In this document: piece by piece, positions 32,841 through 40,756 of the stretch
How the letters are laid out: each line of letters starts with the position of its first letter
Position numbering within the stretch: the first letter of the stretch is position 1
From: an uncultured Clostridia bacterium
GTDB lineage: Bacteria; Bacillota; Clostridia; Oscillospirales; Ruminococcaceae
Direction: 5' to 3'
DNA: 41,057 bases
Assembly (NCBI GenBank): GCA_947588805.1
Contig: CANPYR010000019.1
Span: forward strand, 1 to 41,057
The notes under the pieces: generated by a model
What the model was told of the DNA's origin: nothing
Database searches by the model: none
Seen by the model: the letters and a program-made list of their open reading frames with translations, nothing else
Made by a program: the position numbers and the translations under genes

Positions 32841-33657
32841 TTATTTTTTCTTTAACGTCTTTCCCAGCCTGCTTGCCCTATTTTTCAAAATCGTTGACTT
32901 CTGCAAGATGTTGATCAGCGTTACAAACTCCTCTTTTGACAGCTTGTTATAATCAATATTCAAACTTGAAAGCCATAATTTTGCGCTTTTTTCCTCCTGA
33001 CTGCCTTCAAAGTTGCAGAGCAGCTTCAACGTTCGCTTGCATATTCGCCACGGTCGAATCAACATCAGCAGTAGTGGTATCGGACTTATGCGTTTCCCTT
33101 ACATCTTTGAGAATCGCTTTCAAATCGTCGTAAATGATATGAGCAAAGTATTCGGTTTCGTCAATCTGCCCGACTTCCAATGAGCGAGTATAAACATCTT
33201 CGCCATCTGCCTGTTCAATTGCTTTCTTTCTTGCAACTTCAAGCATAGCGTTCACGTCATTTATCCGCATATCGACGATTCGGTCAACGTAAATCTCGCT
33301 GTCAACAAGCAACCTCTTGAAAACCTCGTGACAAAGAATTTCACAAATTATCCTGTTATTCAACTTGCCGCTTTTCAAAACATCTATTGCTTCATCACTC
33401 AAATGCAACTCACTAAGAGTTGTGTTTGGGTGATTTTTTGTTTCGGTCAGACCGAGGAGGTAGTCAGAAGATACTCCATAAAACTCCGCAAGCGTGACAA
33501 TCGCAAACGGACTTATGTCCTTGTCTTCGTCGGTTTCATATTTGCCGAGAGCAGATTTTGACAAGCCTGTTTGCTCTGCCAATTCTTCCAAAGTCAAGTG
33601 CTTCTGCATTACTCTTAAATCTTTTAATCTTTCGGGAATTGTAGGTTTTGCGTACAT
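32841..33657 (-). CDS. XRE-family regulator, interrupted by a +1 frameshift
   Basis: ATG 33657 follows a GAGGTGA site. The first frame (to a TGA at 33007-33009, 216 residues) has an XRE helix-turn-helix near 10-65 (LTLEELAEQTGLSKSALGKYE, in ERLKDLRV...). A helical ligand or multimer domain follows. At the codons CTT TGA the +1 frame continues for 55 codons with plausible protein (NFEGSQEEKSAKLWLSSLNI, then KEEFVTLINILQKS), giving about 271 residues. CTT TGA is the slip site used by the RF2 gene, but no internal Shine-Dalgarno site precedes it here. It may be a true frameshift, an old mutation or a sequence error. It is probably the repressor of the decayed element, reading away from it. Confidence 0.75.
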
Positions 33658-33675
33658 AATAATCACCTCAATCCC

Positions 33676-33738
33676 ATTATAGCACAAAAATATGAATTTC
33701 CAAGAGCGTGGGAATTTTCGATTTTCGAGCGAATTTCC
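33676..33738. promoter_or_regulatory. Divergent promoter and probable XRE operators
   Basis: On the minus strand TATAAT (33676-33681) with a TGC extended -10 lies 16 bases from TTGGAA (33698-33703). Three copies of a GGAAATTC-type half-site occur: GAATTTCC at 33694-33701, GGAATTTTC at 33711-33719 (facing the first) and GAATTTCC at 33731-33738. The first pair overlaps the -35 box, as expected for an autorepressor. A plus-strand -10 (TATACT, about 33776) suggests an opposing promoter. Confidence 0.6.
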
Positions 33739-34205
33739 ATTTTTATGGACATACGGGAAAACGGTCAAAACTTCGCTATACTGTAATTGTCGAAAGACGA
33801 GCACCTTGAAAATTGAATGACAGTGAGAAAGTGATATGCCCGTCGGTGAAGTTTGCGATGAAAGTCTTAACGACCGAGCGAATCAAGATGGGTGGCAACG
33901 ATTCAGCAGCGAAAACCGCGTCAGGAACGGCTTTCAGGGAAGCGGCAAAAACAGGGCAATCGCGAAATAGTGAATTTGTTTACGATTATATGCGGATAAC
34001 TATATCAAACAGCGTGATGCCATATAGCGAACAGAGTTTGTTATATAGTGTGAGTATTTTCGGTGTAGCGAAAAGCCATGCTAAACAGCGTAATTGACTA
34101 TGCCAAGTTTGAACAGGTATACGCGCCAAGGAAAACTGAAAAGATAAGCAAAAGCAGAAAAATACGCCTGACAGATATACACATTCTCGGAAATGCGAAC
34201 GTTTT
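33739..34205 (+). other. Degenerate stretch of a mobile element
   Basis: This 467-base region follows the divergent XRE promoter. Frames such as 33813-34097 (94 residues, MNDSEKVICPSVKF...) are open, but they match nothing I recognise and have no good ribosome binding site. In-frame stops break the path to the recombinase-like tail at 34206. I read it as the eroded body of a recombinase or similar element gene. Base composition is lower in GC than the flanking chromosome. No functional gene can be supported. Confidence 0.45.
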
Positions 34206-34538
34206 ATGCTGCCAAGCGAATACAAAATTTGGAGGAAAAATGAACATTCTGAGCCACTGCCCGACAACTTTTACAGCAACTATCAAAGGTGGAGATCGGG
34301 CAAAATAACAGGCACAGCAGCTGCTAAAGCCTGTAATATGCCGCTTTCGACGTTTCGCTGTAGGGCAGAAATTTACAAAAAGTCTGCCATTTTGCAGCAG
34401 ACTTTTTTACAACAATGTGTACATTTTTGCGGAAAAATTTATATCAAAAAAATTCGGCGAAATAATCAAAAAATGCCTTCTCAACACTTGATTTTTTCGG
34501 AGATATGTAGTACAATATTTATGTATAAATTTTCATGA
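34206..34538 (+). pseudogene. Serine-recombinase C-terminal DNA-binding tail (remnant)
   Basis: The frame starting at 34206 encodes PLPDNFYSNYQRWRSGKITG then TAAAKACNMPLSTFRCRAE. It resembles the HTH at the end of resolvase-type serine recombinases (pattern: W-x-x-G-x-I-T-x-x-x-A-A-x-x-x-G-M-x-x-S-T-F-x-R). The N-terminal catalytic part with its Ser and Arg residues is absent. A perfect terminator at 34377-34408 lies inside the frame, just after EIYKKS. The original stop was therefore probably at or before that point, and the remaining 45 codons are read-through. Remnant of the mobile element beside the XRE regulator. Confidence 0.55.
34377..34408 (+). terminator. Terminator inside the recombinase remnant
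   Basis: AAAAAGTCTGC (34377-34387) pairs perfectly with GCAGACTTTTT (34397-34407) across a nine-base loop, with T runs on both sides, so it can act in either direction. Confidence 0.85.
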
Positions 34539-34597
34539 TTTAATATGCAAAAAACTTACACTTTTTTGTAATTTTTACATATTGAGAGGCTCACTCA

Positions 34598-34881
34598 TCA
34601 CCCTTTCACCCCGTTTTTCTTCGCGTACTCGCTTGTCCTTTGCCTGCGCTCCTCGCTGTACGGCTCGGTCAGTCTGAACGACAGGCGACCCTTTGCTATA
34701 ACTTCATGCAGCCAAGCTCAATGGCATTGTCCAGCAGCTTGCGCTCGGTCGGAAACTTTTCGGCATAAACGGCAAGCCGCTTTTTTAGGTCGGTATTGTG
34801 AGTGCGGATATGAATCGTCGGCTCTTTTTCGTTGAACCAAATTTCGGTAGTTTTCTGCGTTTTTGTAAGTCCTGTTTTCAT
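34598..34881 (-). pseudogene. Frameshifted small conjugative-element protein
   Basis: ATG 34881 follows GGAGGAGGT. The first frame gives 61 residues (WFNEKEPTIHIRTHNTDLKK...) to a TAG at 34696. Shifted by one frame, the coding continues as HEVIAKGRLSFRLTEPYSEE, then RRQRTSEYAKKNGVKG, to a stop at 34598-34600. The two halves together match a small protein common on Tn1549-like clostridial conjugative elements (IRTHNT at the front, KGRLSFRLT-PYSEERR at the end), recalled from memory. The break shows that the gene is dead. Its function in intact elements is not known to me. Confidence 0.7.
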
Positions 34882-35057
34882 AGGATTGACCTCCTCCTTA
34901 ATTTTTTCATGATTTTCAAAAGTAGGGCGTTTTTCGCTGATTTTTCTCGGCTCTTGAATTGACAAAATTTAAGATTTTCTTGTTGAACACCCTCATTTGA
35001 TGAGTTTATCGTAAACATAAAGTAGAACCGAGAAAATGTGTTTTCTTCGGCTCTTGA

Positions 35058-35520
35058 CTACAAATTCAAATCTCTGCTGACGAGCGCGGAATAATAGCTG
35101 TCCATTGTCGCGGGAACGTTGTAAAGTGCGGTCACAGATATGCCATAATGTTCCTAATTTCGGGCTTTGACCTCTCCATAGCGAAGATAACATACTCTAT
35201 TTCTTTATTTCTTTCGGATTTTCCTTTTGCGGCTGCTCATAGATGACATACTCTGTACCTTTCAAGCGACCTCTTTCGTCACGCTCACGAGTGCGTACGA
35301 TGTACCCGGCGTTTTCAAGCTCTTTGATTGCTTCACGGACTGCGTCGATCTTTTCGCGGTTAATGAATGACAGCCCCACGAGGGTATAATCCCATTCCTC
35401 GGGGAGAGATAACATCTGCGATAACAAACCTTTTGCCTTGAGCGACAGATTCTTGTCGCGAAGATGATAGTTGCTCATGACAGTGAAACCCGTGGTGTGT
35501 TCTACTCTGAATATTGATAT
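35058..35520 (-). pseudogene. Replication-initiator-like HTH protein (DUF6017 type), decayed
   Basis: The N-terminal part (RVEHTTGFTVMSNYHLRDKN, then LSLKAKGLLSQMLSLPEEWD) is the winged-helix domain of initiators on clostridial conjugative elements. The expected start codon, 10 bases after AGGAGG, reads ATA at 35518-35520. The frame stops at 35197-35199. Immediately after, in another frame, comes EIEYVIFAMERSKPEIRNIM, the family's C-terminal region, then a stop. A third frame gives TALYNVPATMDSYYSALVSR and DLNL to a stop at 35058. The middle of the protein is missing. Intact homologues are more than twice as long. The gene is dead. Confidence 0.75.
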
Positions 35521-35910
35521 AATTATCCTCCTAAATAAAAATTTCACTCATATTTTCATACTGCAATGAGCGGAAATTAAGTATTTATAATGCATAAAAG
35601 CCCATAAAAAACGCCTTTCAGCGTTTTCTGAATGGCTTGTTTCTGCAATTAACATGAGTACAGATTTTAGTTTCTTTTTTGAAAGTAAATTCCAACAAGA
35701 TTCCGCATAGGGCAAAATGAGCATAATGCAAGCTGGTTTTGTTGCTGCGCGACCGCCCTCGACAAGAACGACCGTCTCGGTTGTCGCGCAGACAAAACCC
35801 CGCGTGCATACGCGAAATTTGTTCCCGTGGTAGAATCTTGCTCTAAATTTCTTTAAGCCTACAAAAACCTTGCTTTTCCCCCCCGTTCCGATCTTTCGGA
35901 TTGGAGGGAG
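35521..35910. other. Non-coding end of the mobile element with a large inverted repeat
   Basis: No convincing gene is present. The notable structure is an inverted repeat: GGTTTTGTTGCTGCGCGAC (35735-35753) with GTCGCGCAGACAAAACC (35783-35799). Its inner arm CTCGACAAGAACGACCG is followed by CCCCGCGTGCATACGCG. Similar GC-rich dyads lie ahead of the relaxase genes of Tn1549-like elements, so this may be a relic of a transfer origin or leader. A shorter hairpin, AAAACGC with GCGTTTT, lies near 35608-35625. Confidence 0.5.
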
Positions 35911-35945
35911 TTCTTATACACTCGATTTTTCTAATTCTTATACAC
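35911..35945 (+). repeat. Paired TTCTTATACAC direct repeats
   Basis: Two identical 11-base units at 35911-35921 and 35935-35945 are 24 bases apart. They lie between the element remnant and the TetR promoter. They resemble TTATNCACA boxes (DnaA type) and could be an old attachment or iteron site. Weak evidence. Confidence 0.4.
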
Positions 35946-35970
35946 ATCAGAAAAAATTGATTGAAAGTCA

Positions 35971-36000
35971 TTGACTTTTATTCAGCGAATGTGCTATAAT
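35971..36000 (+). promoter_or_regulatory. Promoter of the TetR cassette
   Basis: TTGACT (35971-35976) and TATAAT (35995-36000) are 18 bases apart with a TGC extended -10. The transcript would begin near 36007, leaving a leader of under 20 bases before the GTG start at 36025, so the longer upstream frame is excluded. Confidence 0.8.
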
Positions 36001-36024
36001 GAAACCGTGCAAGGAGATGATATC

Positions 36025-36645
36025 GTGGAAAAGAAAATGACAAACCGGCAGATTGCCGCGCTGGAAACCAGGCGCAAGCTGCTTGAAGCGGCGAAAAAGC
36101 TGGTATGTGAAAAAGGCTTGGTCAACACATCAATCGAAGAGATCACAAAAGCCTGCGGCGTTTCAAACGGCACGTTCTATACCTACTTCAAGCGCAAGGA
36201 AGACGTAGTTTTTGAATTGAGCCGGGAGATGTATCGGGAAATTTATGAAGAGGCGCAAGCTCACGACGGTCCGTTTATGGAGCGGCTGGAATTTTACATG
36301 GTGAATTTCTCCGGTCACATTGAACGCGACGGGCTGAAGCTCTGCCAGGAATGGGTGCGCAACACCGTTGACCCCGATCTCGTGGAGGCACCGTACAACG
36401 CGGACAAACTCCGCGCAGATATTGATTCCATGAAGGGTATGATTGAAACGGGAATCGAGCGGGGCGAACTGACGGACGATACGCCTGTAGACATGCTCGC
36501 AGGTGCGCTGATAGATGTGATTTACGGCGAAATGCTCTGCTGGGATATGTCGGGCGGCGCATATAGTTTTGAGGAACGCACAAAAGAATTTTGCAGGCTG
36601 TTTTTACCGGCAATGATACGACCTTATATCAGCGAAAATAAATAA
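36025..36645 (+). CDS. TetR-family transcriptional regulator
   Basis: The GTG at 36025 lies 8 bases after AAGGAGATG and is chosen over upstream codons because those lie in the promoter. The 206-residue protein has a classic TetR HTH (about 12-58: RRKLLEAAKKLVCEKGLVNT, SIEEITKACGVSNGTFYTYF). A C-terminal all-helical ligand domain follows (about 70-200). It begins a four-gene rightward cassette and is 15 bases from the aldo/keto reductase gene, so it probably represses itself and that gene. The inducer is unknown but is likely a small electrophile or nutrient linked to the downstream genes. Confidence 0.93.
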   Translation: MEKKMTNRQIAALETRRKLLEAAKKLVCEKGLVNTSIEEITKACGVSNGTFYTYFKRKEDVVFELSREMYREIYEEAQAHDGPFMERLEFYMVNFSGHIERDGLKLCQEWVRNTVDPDLVEAPYNADKLRADIDSMKGMIETGIERGELTDDTPVDMLAGALIDVIYGEMLCWDMSGGAYSFEERTKEFCRLFLPAMIRPYISENK

Positions 36646-36660
36646 TAGGAGGATTCAACA

Positions 36661-37794
36661 ATGATTTACAAAAACTTTCAAAATTTAAAATTATCCGCTC
36701 TCGGCATGGGCGCTATGCGGCTCCCGGTGTTGGACGGAGATGATTCCAAAATCGATGAAGCGGCCGTGAAAGAAATGGTTGCTTACGCTATGGAGCATGG
36801 CGTGAATTATTTCGACACCGCATGGGGCTATCATGACGGCAATTCGGAAATCGTGATGGGAAGGGCCTTAAAAGAATACCCGAGAGAGCGTTTCTATCTT
36901 GCTACCAAATTCCCCGGGTATGATTTGTCCAACATGACGAAGGTGGAAGAAATTTTTGAGAAGCAGCTGAAAAAATGCCAGGTGGAATATTTTGACTTCT
37001 ATCTGTTCCACAATGTCTGCGAGATGAATATTGAGCAGTATCTTGACGAAAAGTACGGCATCTATGACTACCTGATGAAGCAGAAAGCAAACGGCAGGAT
37101 CCGTCATCTCGGATTTTCAGCGCACGGAAGCTATGATGTGATGGAACGCTTCCTGCAAAAATACGGAAAGAGCATGGAATTTTGCCAGATACAGCTGAAC
37201 TATCTTGACTGGAGTTTCCAGGACGCCAAAGCAAAGGCGGAACTTCTGAAAAAATACAATATCCCGATTTGGGTGATGGAGCCGCTGCGGGGAGGTCGTC
37301 TGGCAAAGCTGACTGATGAAGAAAAATCCCGGTTAAAAGCCATGCGCCCCGATGAGAAAATCCCCGCATGGGCGTTCCGCTTCTTACAGTCTATCCCCGA
37401 GGTGACTGTCATACTGTCAGGCATGTCCGACATGGAGCAGATGAAAGAAAACATCAAGACTTTCCAAGAGGAAAAACCCCTTTCCGAGGAAGAAATGAAA
37501 AATCTTTTGGCTATGGCCGAGGAAATGGTTCGGAAAATCGTCCTGCCCTGCACCGCTTGTCATTACTGCGTGAGCCACTGTCCGCAGGGGCTGGATATTC
37601 CGACCTTGCTGGCTTTATACAATGAACACTGCTTCACCGAAGGAGGATTTATCGCGCCGATGGCGCTGTCCTCGTATCCGAGTGACAAGCTGCCGAGCGC
37701 CTGTATAGGCTGCAGGAGCTGCGAAGCCGTTTGCCCTCAGCAGATCAAGGTTTCAGAGGCTATGGCTGATTTTGCGGATAAATTAGGCATGTAA
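36661..37794 (+). CDS. Aldo/keto reductase with C-terminal 4Fe-4S ferredoxin domain
   Basis: A 377-residue cytoplasmic oxidoreductase. The AKR barrel (about 1-280) has catalytic residues in YFDTAWGYHDG (Asp52, Tyr57) and Lys83 in ATKFPG, plus GRIRHLGFSAHG. A C-terminal ferredoxin-like module (about 290-377) has two Cys clusters, CTACHYCVSHCPQG and CIGCRSCEAVCPQ, each able to hold a [4Fe-4S] cluster. Such fused reductases are frequent in clostridia and probably take electrons from ferredoxin; their substrates are mostly unknown. AGGAGG precedes ATG 36661. It lies 15 bases after tetR and 43 bases before the transporter gene. Confidence 0.93.
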   Translation: MIYKNFQNLKLSALGMGAMRLPVLDGDDSKIDEAAVKEMVAYAMEHGVNYFDTAWGYHDGNSEIVMGRALKEYPRERFYLATKFPGYDLSNMTKVEEIFEKQLKKCQVEYFDFYLFHNVCEMNIEQYLDEKYGIYDYLMKQKANGRIRHLGFSAHGSYDVMERFLQKYGKSMEFCQIQLNYLDWSFQDAKAKAELLKKYNIPIWVMEPLRGGRLAKLTDEEKSRLKAMRPDEKIPAWAFRFLQSIPEVTVILSGMSDMEQMKENIKTFQEEKPLSEEEMKNLLAMAEEMVRKIVLPCTACHYCVSHCPQGLDIPTLLALYNEHCFTEGGFIAPMALSSYPSDKLPSACIGCRSCEAVCPQQIKVSEAMADFADKLGM

Positions 37795-37837
37795 AACGAT
37801 TTAGCAAAGGAAAAATTTACATATAGGAGAGATCACA

Positions 37838-38410
37838 ATGAAACAAAATATCAAAAATTTAACGCTTTCGGCGATGTTTTTAGCGCTCGGACTGGTGCTG
37901 CCGTTCCTGACGGGGCAGATACCCCGAATAGGCAGTATGCTCCTGCCAATGCACATTCCAGTCTTTCTCTGCGGGCTTATCTGCGGCTGGCAGTACGGAG
38001 CCGCGGTCGGGCTGATTACCCCGCTCCTGCGCTCGTTCATCTTCGGTATGCCCCCGCTCTACCCGACTGCGGTCGCGATGGCTGCTGAGCTTCTGACATA
38101 CGGTCTCGTCGTCGGGCTGATGTATTCAAAATCCCGCTGGCAGTGCGTAATTTCGCTCTATAGGTCGCTTCTTGTGGCGATGATAGCGGGGCGCGCAGTC
38201 TGGGGCATAACAGAAATAATAATCCTCGGAATCGGCGGCGAAGCGTTCACCTGGGAAGCCTTTATGGCGGGTGCGTTCCTCAATGCGATTCCAGGCATAA
38301 TTATCCAGCTGATACTCATTCCCGCGATAATGGTCGCGCTCAATCGGACCGGACTTGTCCGTTTTCACCGTGCAAAGCAACCGTCCGATACTGCGGAAAA
38401 TTTAAAATGA
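37838..38410 (+). CDS. ECF transporter substrate-binding (S) component
   Basis: A 190-residue integral membrane protein with about six transmembrane helices. It has the S-component signature: an N-terminal basic stretch and helix (IKNLTLSAMFLALGLVLPF), then MLLPMHIPVFLCGLICGWQY and GLITPLLRSFIFGMPP. S components capture a vitamin or precursor and use shared EcfA/A'/T energisers, which are not in the window. The MLLPMHIPV pattern fits the loosely assigned thiamine, pantothenate or niacin-type groups, but the ligand is uncertain. No riboswitch is seen in the 43-base gap upstream. Its end overlaps the kinase start by 4 bases (ATGA), which strongly couples the two. Confidence 0.88.
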   Translation: MKQNIKNLTLSAMFLALGLVLPFLTGQIPRIGSMLLPMHIPVFLCGLICGWQYGAAVGLITPLLRSFIFGMPPLYPTAVAMAAELLTYGLVVGLMYSKSRWQCVISLYRSLLVAMIAGRAVWGITEIIILGIGGEAFTWEAFMAGAFLNAIPGIIIQLILIPAIMVALNRTGLVRFHRAKQPSDTAENLK

Positions 38411-38988
38411 TACGGCAGGCGCCGGACATCATTCGGGAAGAAATTCAGAGAATTTTACAAATAAATGCCGCTCCTCTGGTTGCCGTGGACGGACGCTGCG
38501 CTTCAGGAAAAACTACTCTTGCGGCGCAACTGAAAAAGGATTTGGGCTGTAATGTTATTCACATGGACGATTTTTTCCTCCGCTCAGAGCAGCGAACCGA
38601 GGACCGACTGCGGCAGCCGGGCGGCAATATAGATTGGGAACGTTTTCGGGAAGAAGTGCTGAGCCCTTTCAGACAGGGCGTTCCCTTTTCCTACCGCCCC
38701 TACGACTGCCATATGCAAGACTTTCGTGAGCCGGTTTCGGTTATACCAAACAGGCTCACCGTGGCGGAGGGCTCTTATAGCTGTCATCCGGAATTATGGG
38801 GCGATTACGACCTGCATATCTTCCTGTCCGTTTCACCGGACGAGCAACTGCGCCGTATTCAGGCACGAAACGGGCCTGACCAAGCGAGGATTTTTCAGCA
38901 AAAATGGATTCCGTTGGAAGAACGGTATTTTCAAGCGTTCCAAATCGCGCAAAGATGTGAGCTTTGCTTTGATGAAAAATGTTGGTAA
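38407..38988 (+). CDS. Uridine-kinase-like P-loop kinase
   Basis: A 193-residue cytoplasmic nucleotide-binding protein. It has a Walker A motif (GRCASGKTT, about 28-36), the acceptor-side HMDDFFLRSEQR (about 55-66) and a lid-like Arg segment (RIQARNGPDQARIFQQKW). This is the uridine kinase/phosphoribulokinase-like fold. True uridine kinases are slightly longer, so the substrate may be another small alcohol, nucleoside or vitamin. It overlaps the S component by 4 bases and is thus translationally coupled. A plausible role is to phosphorylate and so trap the imported compound; that is an inference from context. Confidence 0.85.
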   Translation: MIRQAPDIIREEIQRILQINAAPLVAVDGRCASGKTTLAAQLKKDLGCNVIHMDDFFLRSEQRTEDRLRQPGGNIDWERFREEVLSPFRQGVPFSYRPYDCHMQDFREPVSVIPNRLTVAEGSYSCHPELWGDYDLHIFLSVSPDEQLRRIQARNGPDQARIFQQKWIPLEERYFQAFQIAQRCELCFDEKCW

Positions 38989-39045
38989 GATAGTTCCAAA
39001 TATCCGCAAATGGCGTATGACCTCAAAAAACAAGGAAACTCAAGT

Positions 39046-39756
39046 ATGAGAAAACGGTTTTTGCCTTTCTTCCTCGCATTCCTGTTGCTGTCAACGGTAT
39101 TCACAGGTTGCAGTACAAAGAATGAACCGACAACAGGCAGTTCCGGAAATCAGGATCAAGCATCGTACAGCGTCGATCCGTCCGGAACAGATTCCGAAAA
39201 GAAAGACGTTTCAACCGACGTTGAAAATGACAGCACTCCGTCCGGTGAGCAAACGAATTCAGATTCGGACGTTCCGACCGTTTATATGACGACTGACATC
39301 AGCACGGAGGTAATGCTTTCGATTTATGAAGCCCTCGGCTGGGAGCCGACTGGAAAAGTCGCCGTCAATCTCTCCACAGGCGAACCTCCCGCGAGCAATT
39401 ATCTCTGCCCCGAGCTGATAAAAGACATAGTAGAAGCCGTTGACGGCACTATCGTTGAGTGCAACACCGCATACGGAGGCTCACGCAGTGAAACCGCGAT
39501 GCACTATCAGGTCACAAAAGATCATGGATTTACCGACATTGCGGATTTTCAGATTTTGGACGAGGACGGCTCCATGACTTTGCCTGTTGAGGGCGGCAGC
39601 GTACTTACAGAAAACTATGTGGGCGCGGCGTTTGCCGACTATGATTGCTATGTTGGTCTTTCTCATTTCAAGGGCCATTCCATGGTGGGCTTTGGCGGGG
39701 CGATCAAGAATATCTCAATCGGAATCGTCTCTGCGGCGAGTACGGATAATACGTAA
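39046..39756 (+). pseudogene. DUF362-family lipoprotein, C-terminally truncated
   Basis: ATG 39046 follows AAGGAAA. The 236-residue frame has a lipobox (TVFTGCS, Cys about 22) and a Ser/Thr/Asp-rich linker. The beginning of a DUF362 domain follows (PTVYMTTDISTEVMLSIYEA to YVGLSHFKGHSMVGFGGAIK). The family motif continues NISIGI, then the homology ends abruptly in SAASTDNT and a stop. Intact members are much longer and carry further conserved regions, so the gene has lost its 3' part. It is 57 bases after the kinase gene and convergent with the next gene. Probably nonfunctional. Confidence 0.72.
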
Positions 39757-39786
39757 AAAGTCTCGGAGCGCGGCCGGCGTTTCATT

Positions 39787-40461
39787 TTATGCACGCTGTA
39801 TTTTCAGCGGCGTGAGATTTACTTCGTATACATTTTGCTCGCCTGCCGTCAAAGACTGACAGTAAAGGTCAAGATAATTTGTCACGCAAATATCCGTCTC
39901 CTCCATGCCCGTGAACACCCGCACGAGATTTTCCCCGTTCAGGCCGTCTCGGTCGTAAGGAGCCCATTTTTCTGACGATCCGGACGGATTTTTTACTTTA
40001 ATTAGCAGTCTGCCGTCCTCCATTTCCGCCGAAAAATACCTGACAAACGTGGGATCCCCCACGGCTTGGATCAGCGCCCTGTCCCGCGCTCCGTCGTAAA
40101 ACAAAAGCCTGCATACGTTTCCCGCCGCTACGTCGATCTTCCGGCACGGGTCCCATTCCTGCTGGAACACCGTCGCCGCACACTCACACGCATGCCCGTT
40201 CCCTGTTGTATGCTCCGTTTTTGCCATTTCGGCCGCCTGCAACTTTTCTTCGCTTTTTTCTCCGAAGAGAACGCCGATCGGCACGTCCAGAGTCTTTGCG
40301 ATAACGGGGAATAAGGCGACGTCGGGCAGTCCTATGCCGCATTTCCACTTGGAGATCGCCTGCGGAGAAATGCACAGCTTTTCCGCGAGCACTGTCTGCG
40401 ACCAACCCTTTTCCCGCCGAAGTCGTGAAATAACGTTGCAAAAATCCTGTAAATGAGCCAT
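39787..40461 (-). CDS. XRE-family regulator with beta-rich C-terminal domain
   Basis: ATG 40461 follows AAAGGAGAG. The 224-residue protein has an N-terminal XRE HTH (about 8-62: LRREKGWSQTVLAEKLCISP, QAISKWKCGIGLPDV). A Cys/His-containing linker follows, then a beta-rich part (about 105-215; VAAGNVCRLLFYDGARDRAL) that resembles the first half of DUF4097-type domains. The end (VNLTPLKIQRA) is 30 bases from the truncated DUF362 gene. Such regulators are often longer, so it may be cut at a shared rearrangement point. The target is unknown; an operator may lie in the 100-base gap upstream. Confidence 0.8.
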   Translation of the reverse strand: MAHLQDFCNVISRLRREKGWSQTVLAEKLCISPQAISKWKCGIGLPDVALFPVIAKTLDVPIGVLFGEKSEEKLQAAEMAKTEHTTGNGHACECAATVFQQEWDPCRKIDVAAGNVCRLLFYDGARDRALIQAVGDPTFVRYFSAEMEDGRLLIKVKNPSGSSEKWAPYDRDGLNGENLVRVFTGMEETDICVTNYLDLYCQSLTAGEQNVYEVNLTPLKIQRA

Positions 40462-40561
40462 AGCTGCACTCTCCTTTCGCGAACAGTATATCACAAAACC
40501 GGCTATGGCGCAATAACCGCGCGGTTGATGTCAGCAGAAAAACGATACAAGAAGCGGGCAA

Positions 40562-40750
40562 TTGGTGAGTGTGAAAGATTTCGGAGTGAATTGTCCTCGG
40601 CAAAGTGGCGCCCATGCGAAGTCTGCGACAAAAATCACAAACCTTGGCGCGCTGAAAATTGTGCTCGGAATGAAGCGGTTTATATTGTATCTTGCATTTG
40701 TCATGGCGTTTTCACTGGTGACGGGGATGATTGTGAATGTTGTAATATGA
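40562..40750 (+). pseudogene. C-terminal remnant of a membrane permease
   Basis: The frame encodes KITNLGALKIVLGMKRFILY then LAFVMAFSLVTGMIVNVVI. It looks like the last helix and loop of a YraQ/ArsP-type permease (DUF318; pattern: KI-NLGALK-VLG-KR-LLY). Only about 55 residues remain. No start site or upstream part of the gene is seen, and the stretch before it runs into the XRE promoter region. I regard it as a leftover 3' end. Family assignment is from memory. Confidence 0.5.
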
Positions 40751-40756
40751 TCAGAA

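Noticed and set aside
33813-34097. 94-codon frame after the XRE divergent promoter
   Set aside because: No recognisable domain or good ribosome binding site, and it lies in a degenerate element; kept only as part of the non-coding description.
34993-35193. 66-codon minus frame (MLSSLWRGQ...)
   Set aside because: It crosses the initiator pseudogene in the wrong frame; the conserved residues are found in the other two frames.
35735-35799. CRISPR repeat or tRNA-like fold
   Set aside because: There is only one inverted repeat with no repeated spacers, and the fold lacks a cloverleaf. No CRISPR array, tRNA or rRNA was seen in the window.
37795-37837. Vitamin riboswitch upstream of the ECF S component
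   Set aside because: The gap is only 43 bases and contains little beyond a ribosome binding site.
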